From: Mameliella sp. CS4
GTDB taxonomy: Bacteria > Pseudomonadota > Alphaproteobacteria > Rhodobacterales > Rhodobacteraceae
Length of the DNA: 62,503 nt
Reading direction: 5' to 3'
NCBI RefSeq assembly: GCF_019392335.1
Contig: NZ_JAHXRQ010000025.1
Coordinates: 1-62,503, forward strand
Part shown: positions 42,695 through 52,163 of the stretch, in pieces
Position numbering within the stretch: position 1 is the stretch's first letter
Layout of the letters: every line of letters begins with the position of its first letter
Notes under the pieces: model-generated
What the model was told of the DNA's origin: nothing
Databases searched by the model: none
Seen by the model: only the letters and a program-made list of their open reading frames with translations
Translations under genes and position numbers: made by a program

Positions 42695-43353
42695 CCGAAC
42701 CCGGAACGGCATATGGCCTTTGGTTGCTTGTATTCATCAACTCTGCGGTCTTCATCATCTTCGCCTTCAGCTTTTTCAAGCCGCAGACTTCGCGCGACTG
42801 GCGGAGTTTCGGGGCGTTCAGCGCCTTTGTCGTGGCGCTATTCACCGAGATGTACGGGTTTCCACTGACGATCTTCCTTTTGTCCGGCTGGCTGCAATCG
42901 ACCTGGCCCGATATCGACTGGCTTGCACACGATAGCGGACATTTGCCTGAAATGATGTTTGGCTGGCAGTCAAACCCACATTTCGGCCCCTTCCATATCC
43001 TGAGTTTCGCGCTGATCGGAGGCGGCTTCTGGCTAATATCCGTGGCATGGCACCATCTCTGGTCTGCACTACGGCAAGGGCGGCTTGCCACAACCGGTCC
43101 CTATGCCCGCATTCGCCATCCCCAGTACATGGGATTCGTTCTCATCATGCTGGGCTTTCTGGTGCAGTGGCCGACCATTCTGACGCTCGCGATGTTCCCG
43201 GTGCTGGTCTGGATGTACGCCCGTCTTGCCCGCGCCGAAGAAACCGACAGCCGCGAACGGTTCGGCGAAAGCTGGGACGGGTATGCAAGCCGCGTCCCAG
43301 CTTTCATTCCTAACCATCGGACCAAAAGGAGCGACGACCCTCAATACGACTGA
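42691..43353 (+). CDS. Isoprenylcysteine carboxyl methyltransferase (ICMT)-like membrane protein
   Basis: 220 residues, five or so membrane helices, with the ICMT/PEMT core: LATTGPYARIRHPQYMGFVLIMLGF and ARAEETDSRERFGESWDGYASRVPAFIP. Bacterial members methylate unknown carboxylates or lipids. They often follow DUF2933 genes in copper islands. Stop and DUF2933 overlap indicate one operon from the ATPase promoter. Confidence 0.88.
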   Translation: MTEPGTAYGLWLLVFINSAVFIIFAFSFFKPQTSRDWRSFGAFSAFVVALFTEMYGFPLTIFLLSGWLQSTWPDIDWLAHDSGHLPEMMFGWQSNPHFGPFHILSFALIGGGFWLISVAWHHLWSALRQGRLATTGPYARIRHPQYMGFVLIMLGFLVQWPTILTLAMFPVLVWMYARLARAEETDSRERFGESWDGYASRVPAFIPNHRTKRSDDPQYD

Positions 43354-43373
43354 TGCAAACCCAGGAGGAAAAG

Positions 43374-43823
43374 ATGAAGAGGCACGTAAATGTACTTGCC
43401 GCGATTGTCATGCTTTCGACGGCACCGGCAGCATTCGCCGAGTCACACGGCGAACAGATGAGTATGATGAGTCCCGGGCTCATGATCCCTCTGATGAATC
43501 CGGCCAAGGGCAGGCTGCTTTTTGCATCCAAAGGCTGCGTTGTCTGCCACTCGATCAACGGCGTCGGCGGAGAGGACGCGCCGATGCTGGATGCGGAATT
43601 CATGGACATGCCGATGAACCCGTTCGAGTTCGCGGCTCGCATGTGGCGCGGCGCCCCGGCAATGATCGCGGCGCAGGAGGACGAACTTGGTGCACAGATC
43701 GAGTTTACCGGCGAGGAGCTCGGCAACATCATTGCGTTTGTTCACGATGCTGGCGAACAGGCGAAATTCTCCGAGGATGATATCCCGCCAGAGATTCAGG
43801 AGATGATGGAGCATATGGAATGA
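43374..43823 (+). CDS. Periplasmic c-type cytochrome, Met-rich
   Basis: 149 residues from the ATG that follows CCAGGAGG by 6 bases. Signal peptide to AFA-ESH; Met-rich start of the mature chain (EQMSMMSPGLMIPLMNP), one heme motif CVVCH (SKGCVVCHSINGVGG) and an acidic, Met-rich C-terminus (PPEIQEMMEHME). Probably a soluble electron carrier. Confidence 0.85.
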   Translation: MKRHVNVLAAIVMLSTAPAAFAESHGEQMSMMSPGLMIPLMNPAKGRLLFASKGCVVCHSINGVGGEDAPMLDAEFMDMPMNPFEFAARMWRGAPAMIAAQEDELGAQIEFTGEELGNIIAFVHDAGEQAKFSEDDIPPEIQEMMEHME

Positions 43824-43983
43824 GTCAGGGCCGAAGAGCAGCTTCCAGGCTATCGGCTTGCTCCTAGTGGCGAAGGAACAAGATGTGCCCGAAGTTGACC
43901 TGGTCTGAAGTGGCTGAGCGGAAGAGTCAGGGAACTGCGAGAAGCGAGGCATTTATCGAAATGGACCATGAGGAGTGCGTAGA

Positions 43984-44442
43984 ATGGCCGCGAAGAAGTT
44001 CGCAATTGCGGTGCTTATTGTTGGCGGACTCGCGACAAGTATTGTTGCCCAGTCCGATAAAGGGCGCGACCGGCCAACGGTCAGCACGGAGATGCACGGC
44101 GCCGACGCCGCAAACCCTGCGCCTGACCCCGAGACAATCAACGTGCCCGAAACCCTGAGCGCGCCAGCCTATTTCGGCCAGATTGCTTTCGAACGCGCCT
44201 GCGCGTCCTGCCACGGCACCAACGGGGCCGGCGGGACCGGCAAGGGCCCGCCGCTGATCCATCCTATTTACGAACCCGGTCATCACGGTGATACGGCTTT
44301 CCTTCGGGCCGCCATGGCTGGAGTGCGGTCGCATCATTGGGATTTCGGTGACATGCCGCCCGTTGAGGGGATCACCGATGAAACCGTTGCACTGATCGTG
44401 ACATATGTCCGCGAATTGCAGCGTGCGAACGGAATCCAGTGA
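43984..44442 (+). CDS. Membrane-anchored c-type cytochrome, paralogue of 15546-16004
   Basis: 152 residues. Start ATG at 43984 with GAGGAG upstream (a GTG nine bases earlier is also in frame). Signal/anchor (KKFAIAVLIVGGLATSIVAQ), heme motif CASCH and the same conserved block as the earlier cytochrome (PIYEPGHHGDTAF, GVRSHHWDFGDMPPVEG, YVRELQRANGI). The many conserved His next to the axial Met are unusual for class I cytochromes. The preceding 160 bp hold no gene that I can support. Confidence 0.88.
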   Translation: MAAKKFAIAVLIVGGLATSIVAQSDKGRDRPTVSTEMHGADAANPAPDPETINVPETLSAPAYFGQIAFERACASCHGTNGAGGTGKGPPLIHPIYEPGHHGDTAFLRAAMAGVRSHHWDFGDMPPVEGITDETVALIVTYVRELQRANGIQ

Positions 44443-45542
44443 TGGCTGGTCGCCCCGCACCGCCTCGGGCTGTCCCGAGGACGATCGTGCTGATCGGCGG
44501 CACGGGCGATGTTGGCCGAAGATTGGTGCCATTGCTGCTCGATCACATATCGGGCAGTATTCTGGTGGTTTCGCGCAGTGGCATTGCACCAGATGATCGA
44601 GTAGAGACGCTGCGACTCGATATCGCAGATGCGGGTGCCGAGGCCGGGCTTCCGCCTGGCGCGACGGTGGTGAACCTGACCGAAGCCACGCCACCATCCA
44701 TCGCAGCCCATATCGTTCGCACAGGCGGAAGGTTCCTCGAAACCTCGGCCTCGCCCGATTATCTGGAGGCGATCACTCGGGAAGCGGCGGCCACCGGCGG
44801 CCCGGGCGCGGCTGTCGTCTGCGTCGGAACCGCGCCGGGCCTCAGTACGTTGATGGCCGCCGATATCGCGCGTGTCGAAGGCTGCGCGACAGTCGATATC
44901 GGGTTACAGCTCGGCATGGGTCGGCACTATGGCGCGGCGGCGACGGCATGGTCGATCGGTGCCTTCGGCACCGCCTTCCGCCAATCCGGTGCGACGGGCA
45001 CGACGGCGCGACCCAGAGACGTGTGCCGGTCATTTGCCTTCCAGCGGACGGGGCGGGAGCGGCCTGCGCTCGGCATCAGCTTCGCGAAGGAGGGCATCGC
45101 GGGGCGCTCCGCTGCCAGCTCGTCTACCCGGGCACGTACATTTCTGGCCTTCGATCCGGCCTATGTGACGCGCTTCGTCTGGCTCCTCCTGCGCCTCGGC
45201 CTCGGACCGGCCCTGGCGCGGCGCAAACACGGGCTGACGCGCATCCTGATGCGGTTGCCATCCCTTGGGCGCACATGTACCCGGATCGCGGTCGAGGCGC
45301 AGGGGCCGGACGGCGGCGTTCTGGCCTCCCGGCATCTCACGGCCGGCGATCAGGCCGATGTCACCGCTGCCATGATCCTGGCGACGATCCGCGCGTCCCA
45401 TTCAAAGGAAGCACCTCTGAGCGGTGCGACGACGATCGTCGACCACCTGACCCTGTCCGGGGCACTCGACGCTTTGCGCGGACTGCTTCCAAACATGCCG
45501 ATCGAGACGTGGTCCACCGGGACCGACGGAGAACGGACATGA
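44442..45542 (+). CDS. Saccharopine-dehydrogenase-like NAD(P)-binding protein
   Basis: About 366 residues. N-terminal Rossmann motif (TIVLIGGTGDVGRRLVPLLL), then LRLDIADAG, GATVVNLTEATPPSIAAHI and CVGTAPGLSTLMAADIAR, the pattern of saccharopine dehydrogenase/trans-acting enoyl reductase-like proteins. Substrate unknown. Overlaps the cytochrome stop by one base and the UbiB-type gene by 4 bp, so the three are co-expressed. Confidence 0.8.
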   Translation: MAGRPAPPRAVPRTIVLIGGTGDVGRRLVPLLLDHISGSILVVSRSGIAPDDRVETLRLDIADAGAEAGLPPGATVVNLTEATPPSIAAHIVRTGGRFLETSASPDYLEAITREAAATGGPGAAVVCVGTAPGLSTLMAADIARVEGCATVDIGLQLGMGRHYGAAATAWSIGAFGTAFRQSGATGTTARPRDVCRSFAFQRTGRERPALGISFAKEGIAGRSAASSSTRARTFLAFDPAYVTRFVWLLLRLGLGPALARRKHGLTRILMRLPSLGRTCTRIAVEAQGPDGGVLASRHLTAGDQADVTAAMILATIRASHSKEAPLSGATTIVDHLTLSGALDALRGLLPNMPIETWSTGTDGERT

Positions 45543-47602
45543 GACGCGCCCGCAGCTTTCTACGGCTTGGCCGGATTCTGGCCAGCCTCTCGACGGATAT
45601 TCGGGCGCTCTGCCGGTACGACCCGACCGGCGGCGACACGCGCGCGCCCGACCGATTTGCGCAGAACCTTATTGCGCTCGGCCCGGTGTTTGTGAAGCTC
45701 GGCCAAATCCTCAGCACCCGGCCCGACATTCTGCCCGAACGCTACGTCGCGCGGCTGTCCGAGTTGCAGGAGCGCGCGCCCGAGATGGATTTCGCGACGA
45801 TCCGGCGCGTGGTCGAGGAGGAACTCGGTGCGCCGCTCGAGACGGCCTTTGACAGTTTCGAGTCCGCGCCCGTCGCTGCCGCGTCGCTTGCACAAGTGCA
45901 CAAGGCGAGACTGAAAGACGGCACGACCGTTGCCGTCAAGGTGCAGCGCCCGGGACTGGAGTCGCTGTTCCGCCGCGACCTCGATGCACTAGAGTTCGGG
46001 CTTCGGCTCCTGCGTGTGCTGGCGCCGCGACGACTTCGCCGTACAAACCTGCGGGCGTTTCTCTCAGAATTCCGGCGTTATTCGATGGGGGAACTGGATT
46101 TTCAGGCCGAAGCCCGCGTCATGGAACGGTTTCGGTCAAATCTCGCCGGACAGGAAGGTGTGCGTGTCCCCAATGCCTTCCCCGACCACACCACGGCCCG
46201 CGTGCTAACGATGGACTGGGTCGGGGGCATGCGCTTGTCCGAGGCGGCGGCTACTTTTTCGGGATCAACTCAATCCGCACTGGTCGACCGGCTGGTGTCC
46301 ATGCTGCTCAGGATGTTCGTCTCGGACGGCCTGTTCCACGCCGACCTCCATCCCGGCAACATCGTCTTTCACTCCGATGGCACTTTCACGTTGCTCGACT
46401 TCGGCATGTATGGCGAACTGAACCCGGCCGAGCGGGACCGCTTCGTGCTCTACTGGATGGCCGTGGCGCAGCGGCAGACCCGGCGCGCCTACCATCATTT
46501 CATCCAGCAGACCAAGCCGCTGCCAAGCGCGGATCACGAGCTCTTCCGGCAGGCATTCAACGACCTCGCCGCCCAGTTCTATGCGGCACCCTCGCGTGAA
46601 GCCAGCCTTGCGCGGACATACCTCGCGATGATGTGTGCGGGCTATCGCGCCGGGTTCGTCTTTCCCGCCTCGCTCATGCTTCACGCCAAGGCGCTGACCA
46701 CGGCCGAGGCGCTGCTGTTCAAGCTGGCGCCGGATGCGCGCTTCGACGAACTCTCGCGACCGTTCATCGCGCGCGAGGTGGCAGCAAGGTTTGCGGCAAG
46801 CGATCCGGTAGGACGCATCACGCAGATATTGCCAGAATTTTTGCTGACAGGTGCCCTGCCACCCGCCGAGGCAATCGACGAGTTCTGGGACAGGTCAGCA
46901 ACTCACGGCATGTGGAAAAATGTCCTGGGCGCGTTCGGGCCGGTGGATCAAGGCATCGGACGCGCCGCGCTAACGGCGCTGTTCCGCTGTTTTGCGCAGC
47001 GCCACCTGGGGCAGGAGACGGAGCGACTGCTTTCCGAAACCTGGGCGGCCTACGATGCTCTCGAGGCCGACCTGCCGCTTCAGCCGAACACCGGCGCGAT
47101 ACTGACCACACATCTCGCCGCGCTGACCCTGGCACTGCACCGAACCCTTATCTCGCACGGCCGGTCGCAGGCACAAAGCCGCGCGCTGATCCATGCGGTC
47201 GGCTGGGACATCTACCGCCGAATGGCCGATCCCCCCTGGGAACTGGCTCGCACGATCACCGCAGATCCGGCAAAACGGCTGCGGATCGCGACCGACATGT
47301 TCCGCCGCTTCCCGTTCGGACCGCCAGGTTATGGCTGGCGCGATGTCGAGGCGGGTGAGGATGTCGTCGCGTTCGACTGCACGAAGTGCCCGGTGGCCGA
47401 GTTCTTCGCCCATCACAACGACGCGGAACTTTGCACCGCGACGTGGTGCGCGCTCGATTTCCCGGTAGCCGAGAAGTGGGGCGGACGGCTCGTGCGGCCC
47501 AAGACCATTGCCGGCGGCCATGATCATTGTGACTTTCGCTGGCATTCCGGACCGGCTCTGGACAGTGCGAAAACAACAAAGGCAGGACGGAATGCAGATT
47601 GA
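45539..47602 (+). CDS. UbiB/ABC1-type atypical kinase fused to an L-2-amino-thiazoline-4-carboxylate hydrolase-like domain
   Basis: 687 residues from the ATG at 45539. UbiB features: KLGQ near residue 53 (FVKLGQILSTRPDILP), ASLAQVHKA, VAVKVQRPGLE, HADLHPGNIV and LLDFGMYGEL. The last about 150 residues resemble ATC hydrolase-like proteins (PWELARTI, FDCTKCPVAEFFAHHNDAEL, CTATWCALDFPVAEKWG, GGHDHCDFRW). UbiB kinases act in quinone biogenesis and lipid homeostasis. The fusion is not one I know. Confidence 0.82.
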   Translation: MRRARSFLRLGRILASLSTDIRALCRYDPTGGDTRAPDRFAQNLIALGPVFVKLGQILSTRPDILPERYVARLSELQERAPEMDFATIRRVVEEELGAPLETAFDSFESAPVAAASLAQVHKARLKDGTTVAVKVQRPGLESLFRRDLDALEFGLRLLRVLAPRRLRRTNLRAFLSEFRRYSMGELDFQAEARVMERFRSNLAGQEGVRVPNAFPDHTTARVLTMDWVGGMRLSEAAATFSGSTQSALVDRLVSMLLRMFVSDGLFHADLHPGNIVFHSDGTFTLLDFGMYGELNPAERDRFVLYWMAVAQRQTRRAYHHFIQQTKPLPSADHELFRQAFNDLAAQFYAAPSREASLARTYLAMMCAGYRAGFVFPASLMLHAKALTTAEALLFKLAPDARFDELSRPFIAREVAARFAASDPVGRITQILPEFLLTGALPPAEAIDEFWDRSATHGMWKNVLGAFGPVDQGIGRAALTALFRCFAQRHLGQETERLLSETWAAYDALEADLPLQPNTGAILTTHLAALTLALHRTLISHGRSQAQSRALIHAVGWDIYRRMADPPWELARTITADPAKRLRIATDMFRRFPFGPPGYGWRDVEAGEDVVAFDCTKCPVAEFFAHHNDAELCTATWCALDFPVAEKWGGRLVRPKTIAGGHDHCDFRWHSGPALDSAKTTKAGRNAD

Positions 47603-48977
47603 AAATAGAAGCGACACCTACCGCGAAGGCTCGATCACCCTGGGCGGGGCTGTCGCAATGGGAACCGGCGTGATGATCGGCGCCGGAATTTTCGCGTTGA
47701 CCGGACAGATCGCACAGCTCGCCGGTCCGCTGTTCCCACTCGCCTTCATCGCTGGCGCGATCGTCACCGGTTTCAGCGCCTACAGTTACATCCGAATGTC
47801 AAACCAGTGGCCGTCCTCTGGCGGCATCGCCATGATATTGCAGAAATGCTATGGCCCCGGTGCGGTTGCCGCGGGGGCCGCCTTGCTGATGGCGCTCAGC
47901 ATGGTGATCGCGGAAAGCCTCGTGGCCAGAACCTTCGCGACTTACGTCTTGCGACCCTTCGATATCGATGGTGGGCCACTGGTGCCAATCCTCTCCGTGG
48001 GTGTCATCGTCTTTGCCTTCCTCGTGAACATCGCGGGCAACCGGTCGGTCGGGCTATTCTCGCTGGTTATGGCAGCGATCAAGATCGGCGGTATCGGGCT
48101 GTTCGGTATTGCCGCGATCTGGTCCAGCGGCTTTCGGTTCGCAGCGGCATCCGACCCGGCGCAGGCCTATGGAGTGACGGGGTTCATCGCCTCCATGGCA
48201 TTCGCCATCCTGGCCTTCAAAGGGTTCACCACCATCACCAACAGCGGATCCGAGATTACCGAGCCAAACCGCAACGTCGGCCGGGCGATCATGCTCTCGA
48301 TCGGGATCTGCGTGGCGGTCTATTTGCTGGTGGCCTTCGGTGTTGGATCGAGCCTGACAATCGACGAGATCGTCGCGGCGCGCGACTATTCTCTGGCCGA
48401 GGCGGCAGAGCCCGCGCTCGGGCAGACTGGTTTCCTTCTGACGGTCATCCTTGCGGCTGTCGCCACCGCGTCCGGGGTGCTGGCCAGCGTGTTCGCGGTG
48501 TCGCGGATGCTGGCGATGCTGACCGACATGAAGATGATCCCGCACAGCCATTTCGGAATGTCGGGCCCGATCCAACGCCATACACTGGTCTATACGGTTG
48601 TCATCGCTTCCACGCTCGCGGTGTTTTTCGACTTGGGCCGGATCGCCTCGCTTGGTGCCTTTTTCTATCTCGTCATGGACATGGTCGTGCATTGGGGTGT
48701 CTTTCGCTACCGGCGCGAGGAGATCGGGGCTGCTGGTCTCGTACTACTGACAGCGCTATCGCTCGACGCAGTGGTCCTGGTGGCCTTCACGGCGATGAAG
48801 CTGCAGAGCGACCCCACTATCGTGCTCTACGCCGTCTCAGGGATCGCGGCGGTCTTTGTCTTCGAGCGGGTCTACCTGTCGCGCTGGCTGGCGCCGCAGG
48901 CCGCTCATGAACACTCAGGGTATCATGAGCAGGTCCAGACACTCTTCAAACCGGATGGCGAACGCCTTCACCGATGA
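47592..48977 (+). CDS. APC-superfamily amino acid permease
   Basis: 461 residues from the ATG that overlaps the upstream stop by 11 bp. About 12 membrane helices, with the TM1 signature GTGVMIGAGIFALTGQIA and TM6 region AFKGFTTITNSGSEITEPNRN. Substrate unknown; the preceding hydrolase-like domain, which in its family opens a cyclic cysteine precursor, suggests a sulfur-containing amino acid (inference only). Confidence 0.85.
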   Translation: MQIENRSDTYREGSITLGGAVAMGTGVMIGAGIFALTGQIAQLAGPLFPLAFIAGAIVTGFSAYSYIRMSNQWPSSGGIAMILQKCYGPGAVAAGAALLMALSMVIAESLVARTFATYVLRPFDIDGGPLVPILSVGVIVFAFLVNIAGNRSVGLFSLVMAAIKIGGIGLFGIAAIWSSGFRFAAASDPAQAYGVTGFIASMAFAILAFKGFTTITNSGSEITEPNRNVGRAIMLSIGICVAVYLLVAFGVGSSLTIDEIVAARDYSLAEAAEPALGQTGFLLTVILAAVATASGVLASVFAVSRMLAMLTDMKMIPHSHFGMSGPIQRHTLVYTVVIASTLAVFFDLGRIASLGAFFYLVMDMVVHWGVFRYRREEIGAAGLVLLTALSLDAVVLVAFTAMKLQSDPTIVLYAVSGIAAVFVFERVYLSRWLAPQAAHEHSGYHEQVQTLFKPDGERLHR

Positions 48978-49046
48978 AGAACTGGCGGACCGGAATAGTT
49001 GCTGACAGGGAGACAGGCAGGGGCGCCCATGTCGGGGCAAGCTGGT

Positions 49047-49889
49047 TCACCTCGAAATCTCCCCTGCCAACACCGCTCGTCCGTGTACCGCCAAGGTTGC
49101 TGAAAACCTCTGGCACCCAAACTTGCGGATCACATCGAGTACCCGCGCTTCATAGGCAGCATGCCCGATCAAACGACACAGGTCGGACGCGTGGAACTGG
49201 CGGTTGGCAGTCGGCGCGGCTTGCATCTGTCTCAACAATTCGCGCTCTTTGGGGTCCGATATCCGTCTCACTGGTGGCTTTGCCGCGGGACGAGGTGGAG
49301 TTCCCGATGAATTCCGCCATCGGCGCATGAAACCAAGCAGGAAGCCGGCGGGCACCCTGCCGTTGCCTCGGGACCGGTTGAAGGCGAGGAAGCGTTCCCA
49401 GATGACCTGGGTGTCGACGTTCCAGCAGGGCAGCGTGGCCTTCGCTGCCTTGATGAGTTCCGCCCAACTGGTCTGAAAAACGTTCGAACTCGCGGAGATG
49501 TCGATCAGTCCTGAGAAGATAGTTTTGTTATTATTATCTCCAGATAGTGATGTGTCGCCTTCACCTGACACGAGATCATGAGTTTCACTCTCCTCGTCGA
49601 AGGCTGAAAATCGAAAAATCCAGGGTGCGAACTTGCCATTCGGCTTCGCCCGCTCGAGCTGCAACTCCGACGTCTCTAGTTCGTTCAGAAGAACCGATAG
49701 ATACTGTCGTGAGACTCCCATTTTCTCCGCCAGGGCCGAGAGGGTGAAGGCTGCCGTTCCGCGGGACAAACCGTTGTAGCCGTCCTTCCAGGCGATGGCA
49801 TCGAGGATGAGGGTGGCCAGCTTGTGCGCGGCAACAGAGAGATTTGTCTGCGTGATCCGTCGCAGGATCAGGCCGGTCGTAGGTTCCAT
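49047..49889 (-). CDS. HTH-containing protein of unknown function
   Basis: 280 residues from ATG with AAGGAG eleven bases upstream. A helix-turn-helix (FTLSALAEKMGVSRQYLSVLLNELE) lies at about 47-72 after a start resembling plasmid regulators (TQTNLSVAAHKLATLILDAIAW). A basic middle part follows (SRGNGRVPAGFLLGFMRRWR). Might be a plasmid replication or copy-number regulator, but no replication-initiator signature is visible. Upstream (49890-50124) contains no gene I can support. Confidence 0.6.
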   Translation of the reverse strand: MEPTTGLILRRITQTNLSVAAHKLATLILDAIAWKDGYNGLSRGTAAFTLSALAEKMGVSRQYLSVLLNELETSELQLERAKPNGKFAPWIFRFSAFDEESETHDLVSGEGDTSLSGDNNNKTIFSGLIDISASSNVFQTSWAELIKAAKATLPCWNVDTQVIWERFLAFNRSRGNGRVPAGFLLGFMRRWRNSSGTPPRPAAKPPVRRISDPKERELLRQMQAAPTANRQFHASDLCRLIGHAAYEARVLDVIRKFGCQRFSATLAVHGRAVLAGEISR

Positions 49890-50124
49890 GGTCGAGGTCT
49901 CCTTGGAGATCCGACGCCATGTCGTGATACAACACCATTCTTGCCGGCAAAACAACTTTGCTGGTTGCAGGTGTTCGAGCGGTGCGCTAAAAATCTCTTG
50001 TTCACGGAGTTTTCCAGCGCGGCGTCAGGCTTCACGGTCTGGCGTCGTCTCCTTTTTGGGGGTTTGCACAGCCTCCCGTGCAGGGTTGTCAGGAAGCGCG
50101 CGGCGAAACCGCGGGCTGGTTTTG

Positions 50125-50781
50125 TCAGTAGCGAACTTCTTCAGAGCCATAGTTCCCGGCGTGATCGCGCCAGTCGACGAAGACGGAACGGTAGAAGTAG
50201 CTGGCGCATCCATTCGGGATGCTCAGGCCGGATCCGGCCGGCACTTGGCCCACGTTGGATCTTGTCCATCGGTAATCGCCTTGCATTCCGTAGGACCCCA
50301 ATCGTGTGGAATCGCTGCGATTGCAGTCGCCATCTCGGTTTTCATGCTGGCGGTACTGGATGTGATAGACGCGAATGCTGCGCACGAAATCGAAGGCGTC
50401 TCCCGAGATGTCGATGTCGGCTCCGTCTGTGGCCTGAACCTCCATCACCTGTCCGTCGTCAGGGAAGGACTGCCGGGGCAGGGTGGCTTGGAATGCGGCG
50501 TCGAGCAGGCGCTCGGCCGGTTCGGGGGCCTCGGTCGGCGAGAACGACGCTCCCATAGGGCAGCGCCATATCTGGAGCGGCGGCTCGATGGGCCAGGGGG
50601 TGATCCGGCGGATGAATACCGCTCGGGCATGGGCACAAGGTGCCGATGCAGGCCATCCGCCAGCAAGACAGAGCAGGATGGCGCAATCCACCTGGTAGGC
50701 ACTTGCGGGCGTCGCAAGAGGAACCTGGCCCGAAAGCGTCAATGTCGCGGCCATCGCCAGCCGCACGATATGGCGTCTCAT
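50125..50781 (-). CDS. Secreted TrbM-like conjugal transfer protein
   Basis: 218 residues from an ATG with GGGGAG before it. Signal peptide (LAMAATLTLSGQVPLATPASA) then YQVDCAILLCLAGGWPASAPC, the spacing of Cys and Gly typical for TrbM/KikA-like proteins, RRITPWPIEPP and further Cys towards the end. These are periplasmic proteins of conjugation systems. No other trb gene is adjacent. Confidence 0.65.
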   Translation of the reverse strand: MRRHIVRLAMAATLTLSGQVPLATPASAYQVDCAILLCLAGGWPASAPCAHARAVFIRRITPWPIEPPLQIWRCPMGASFSPTEAPEPAERLLDAAFQATLPRQSFPDDGQVMEVQATDGADIDISGDAFDFVRSIRVYHIQYRQHENRDGDCNRSDSTRLGSYGMQGDYRWTRSNVGQVPAGSGLSIPNGCASYFYRSVFVDWRDHAGNYGSEEVRY

Positions 50782-50994
50782 GTATCGACTCCCCACAAAA
50801 CTATTTGCGCGAATACAATACCACACGTTTGACAGCAATCGGATTTCTTTGCCTGGGATATCTGGCTCGCAGGCCCAGGATCTATGGTTTGGATGCGGCA
50901 ATTGCTCCATGAAGCGGGTCAGAGAGAATCAATCACTTGCCTTATGTCTTCTTATGCATACATAAAAGCGGTACAAAGACCGGGGATATAAGCA

Positions 50995-51333
50995 TTGCCT
51001 GCGTCATACCTTCCACCCCCCGCCGCCAAGCGGGCGATCCGAAAGCTCGGGTCCGATATCCGTGACGCGCGTTTGCGCCGCGGCTTGCCGGCGTCTGTTG
51101 TCGCCGAACGGGCGGGTATTGCGCGCTCGACCTACCACAAGATCGAGAAGGGTGATGCTGGCGTGTCCGTCGGCATCTATGCAGCTGTGCTGCAAGCATT
51201 GAACCTGATGGATGGACTTGCAGACCTCGCTGATGCCAGGAACGATCCCCAAGGTGCGCATGCAGCACTTGAGCGCTTGCCGAAACGCGCGGTTCTTGCG
51301 CGCAAGAAGCCTGGCTCCAAGGAGAGCAACTAG
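50995..51333 (+). CDS. hipB: XRE-family HTH regulator, HipB-like antitoxin
   Basis: 112 residues (start TTG at 50995, not certain). Cro/C1 HTH: LGSDIRDARLRRGLPASVVAERAGIARSTYHKIEKGDAG. Basic C-terminus (KRAVLARKKPGSK). It directly precedes the broken hipA, as HipB does in HipBA modules, where it neutralises the kinase and represses the operon. Confidence 0.8.
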   Translation: MPASYLPPPAAKRAIRKLGSDIRDARLRRGLPASVVAERAGIARSTYHKIEKGDAGVSVGIYAAVLQALNLMDGLADLADARNDPQGAHAALERLPKRAVLARKKPGSKESN

Positions 51334-52163
51334 GTCATGGCGGAACGGGTCGTCGAAATCGACATCGAGATCGATGAAGCGATAGTGGCTGTTGGGGTCA
51401 TGCGTTGTGTGCCATCCCGGGCGCGCGAAACCGTCGTTTTCGAATACGCAGACGATTGGCTGAACCGGCCAGAGCGGTTTGCTATTGATCAGGGTGTGTC
51501 GCTCTCGCCCGGGCCGTTCGTGCCATCAGGCAACGGAGAGATGTTTCCCGCCCTTGGCGACGTGCCCCGGACAACTGGGGCCGCGCCCTGATGCGGCGCC
51601 GCGAACGGCGCCGCGCTGCGCAGGAGGAACGTCCGGTTCGAACCTTGTTCGAGACGGATTATCTTATGGGCGTCTCCGATGTCAGACGCATCGGAGCCTT
51701 GCGGCTGCGATGGCGTGGCGAGGCGGAATGTGCCGCACCCGTCCAGGGCGGCGTTCCGGGGTATATCGCGCTCCAACGTCTTCTCGACGCAGTCGGGCGG
51801 TTCGAAGCTGGCGAGGAACGGGACGAGGACCTCGATCTCATTTTCGCGCCCGGGGCCTCGCTCGGCGGGGCTCGCCCGAAATGCTCGTTCTATGATGTCG
51901 AGGGCAAGCTCTCGATCGCCAAGTTTTCCAAGGCTGACGACGATTACAGTAAGGAACGCTGGGAGGAGGTCGCCGCGCGATTGGCAGATCGGGCCGGCCT
52001 GACCATGGCTGACCACTCTATGGCAAACATCGGTGACCAGCCGGTCTATCTGAGCGCCCGGTTTGACCGACGCGCAGCAGGCGAACGCATCCCGTATATG
52101 TCAGCCATGACCATGACGCAGAACCGGGATGGCGTATCTGGTAGCTATCTCGAGATCGTAGAC

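Noticed and set aside
49047..49889. A plasmid replication initiator
   Set aside because: An HTH is visible but no replication domain, iterons or partition partners are seen around it, so only an HTH protein is claimed.
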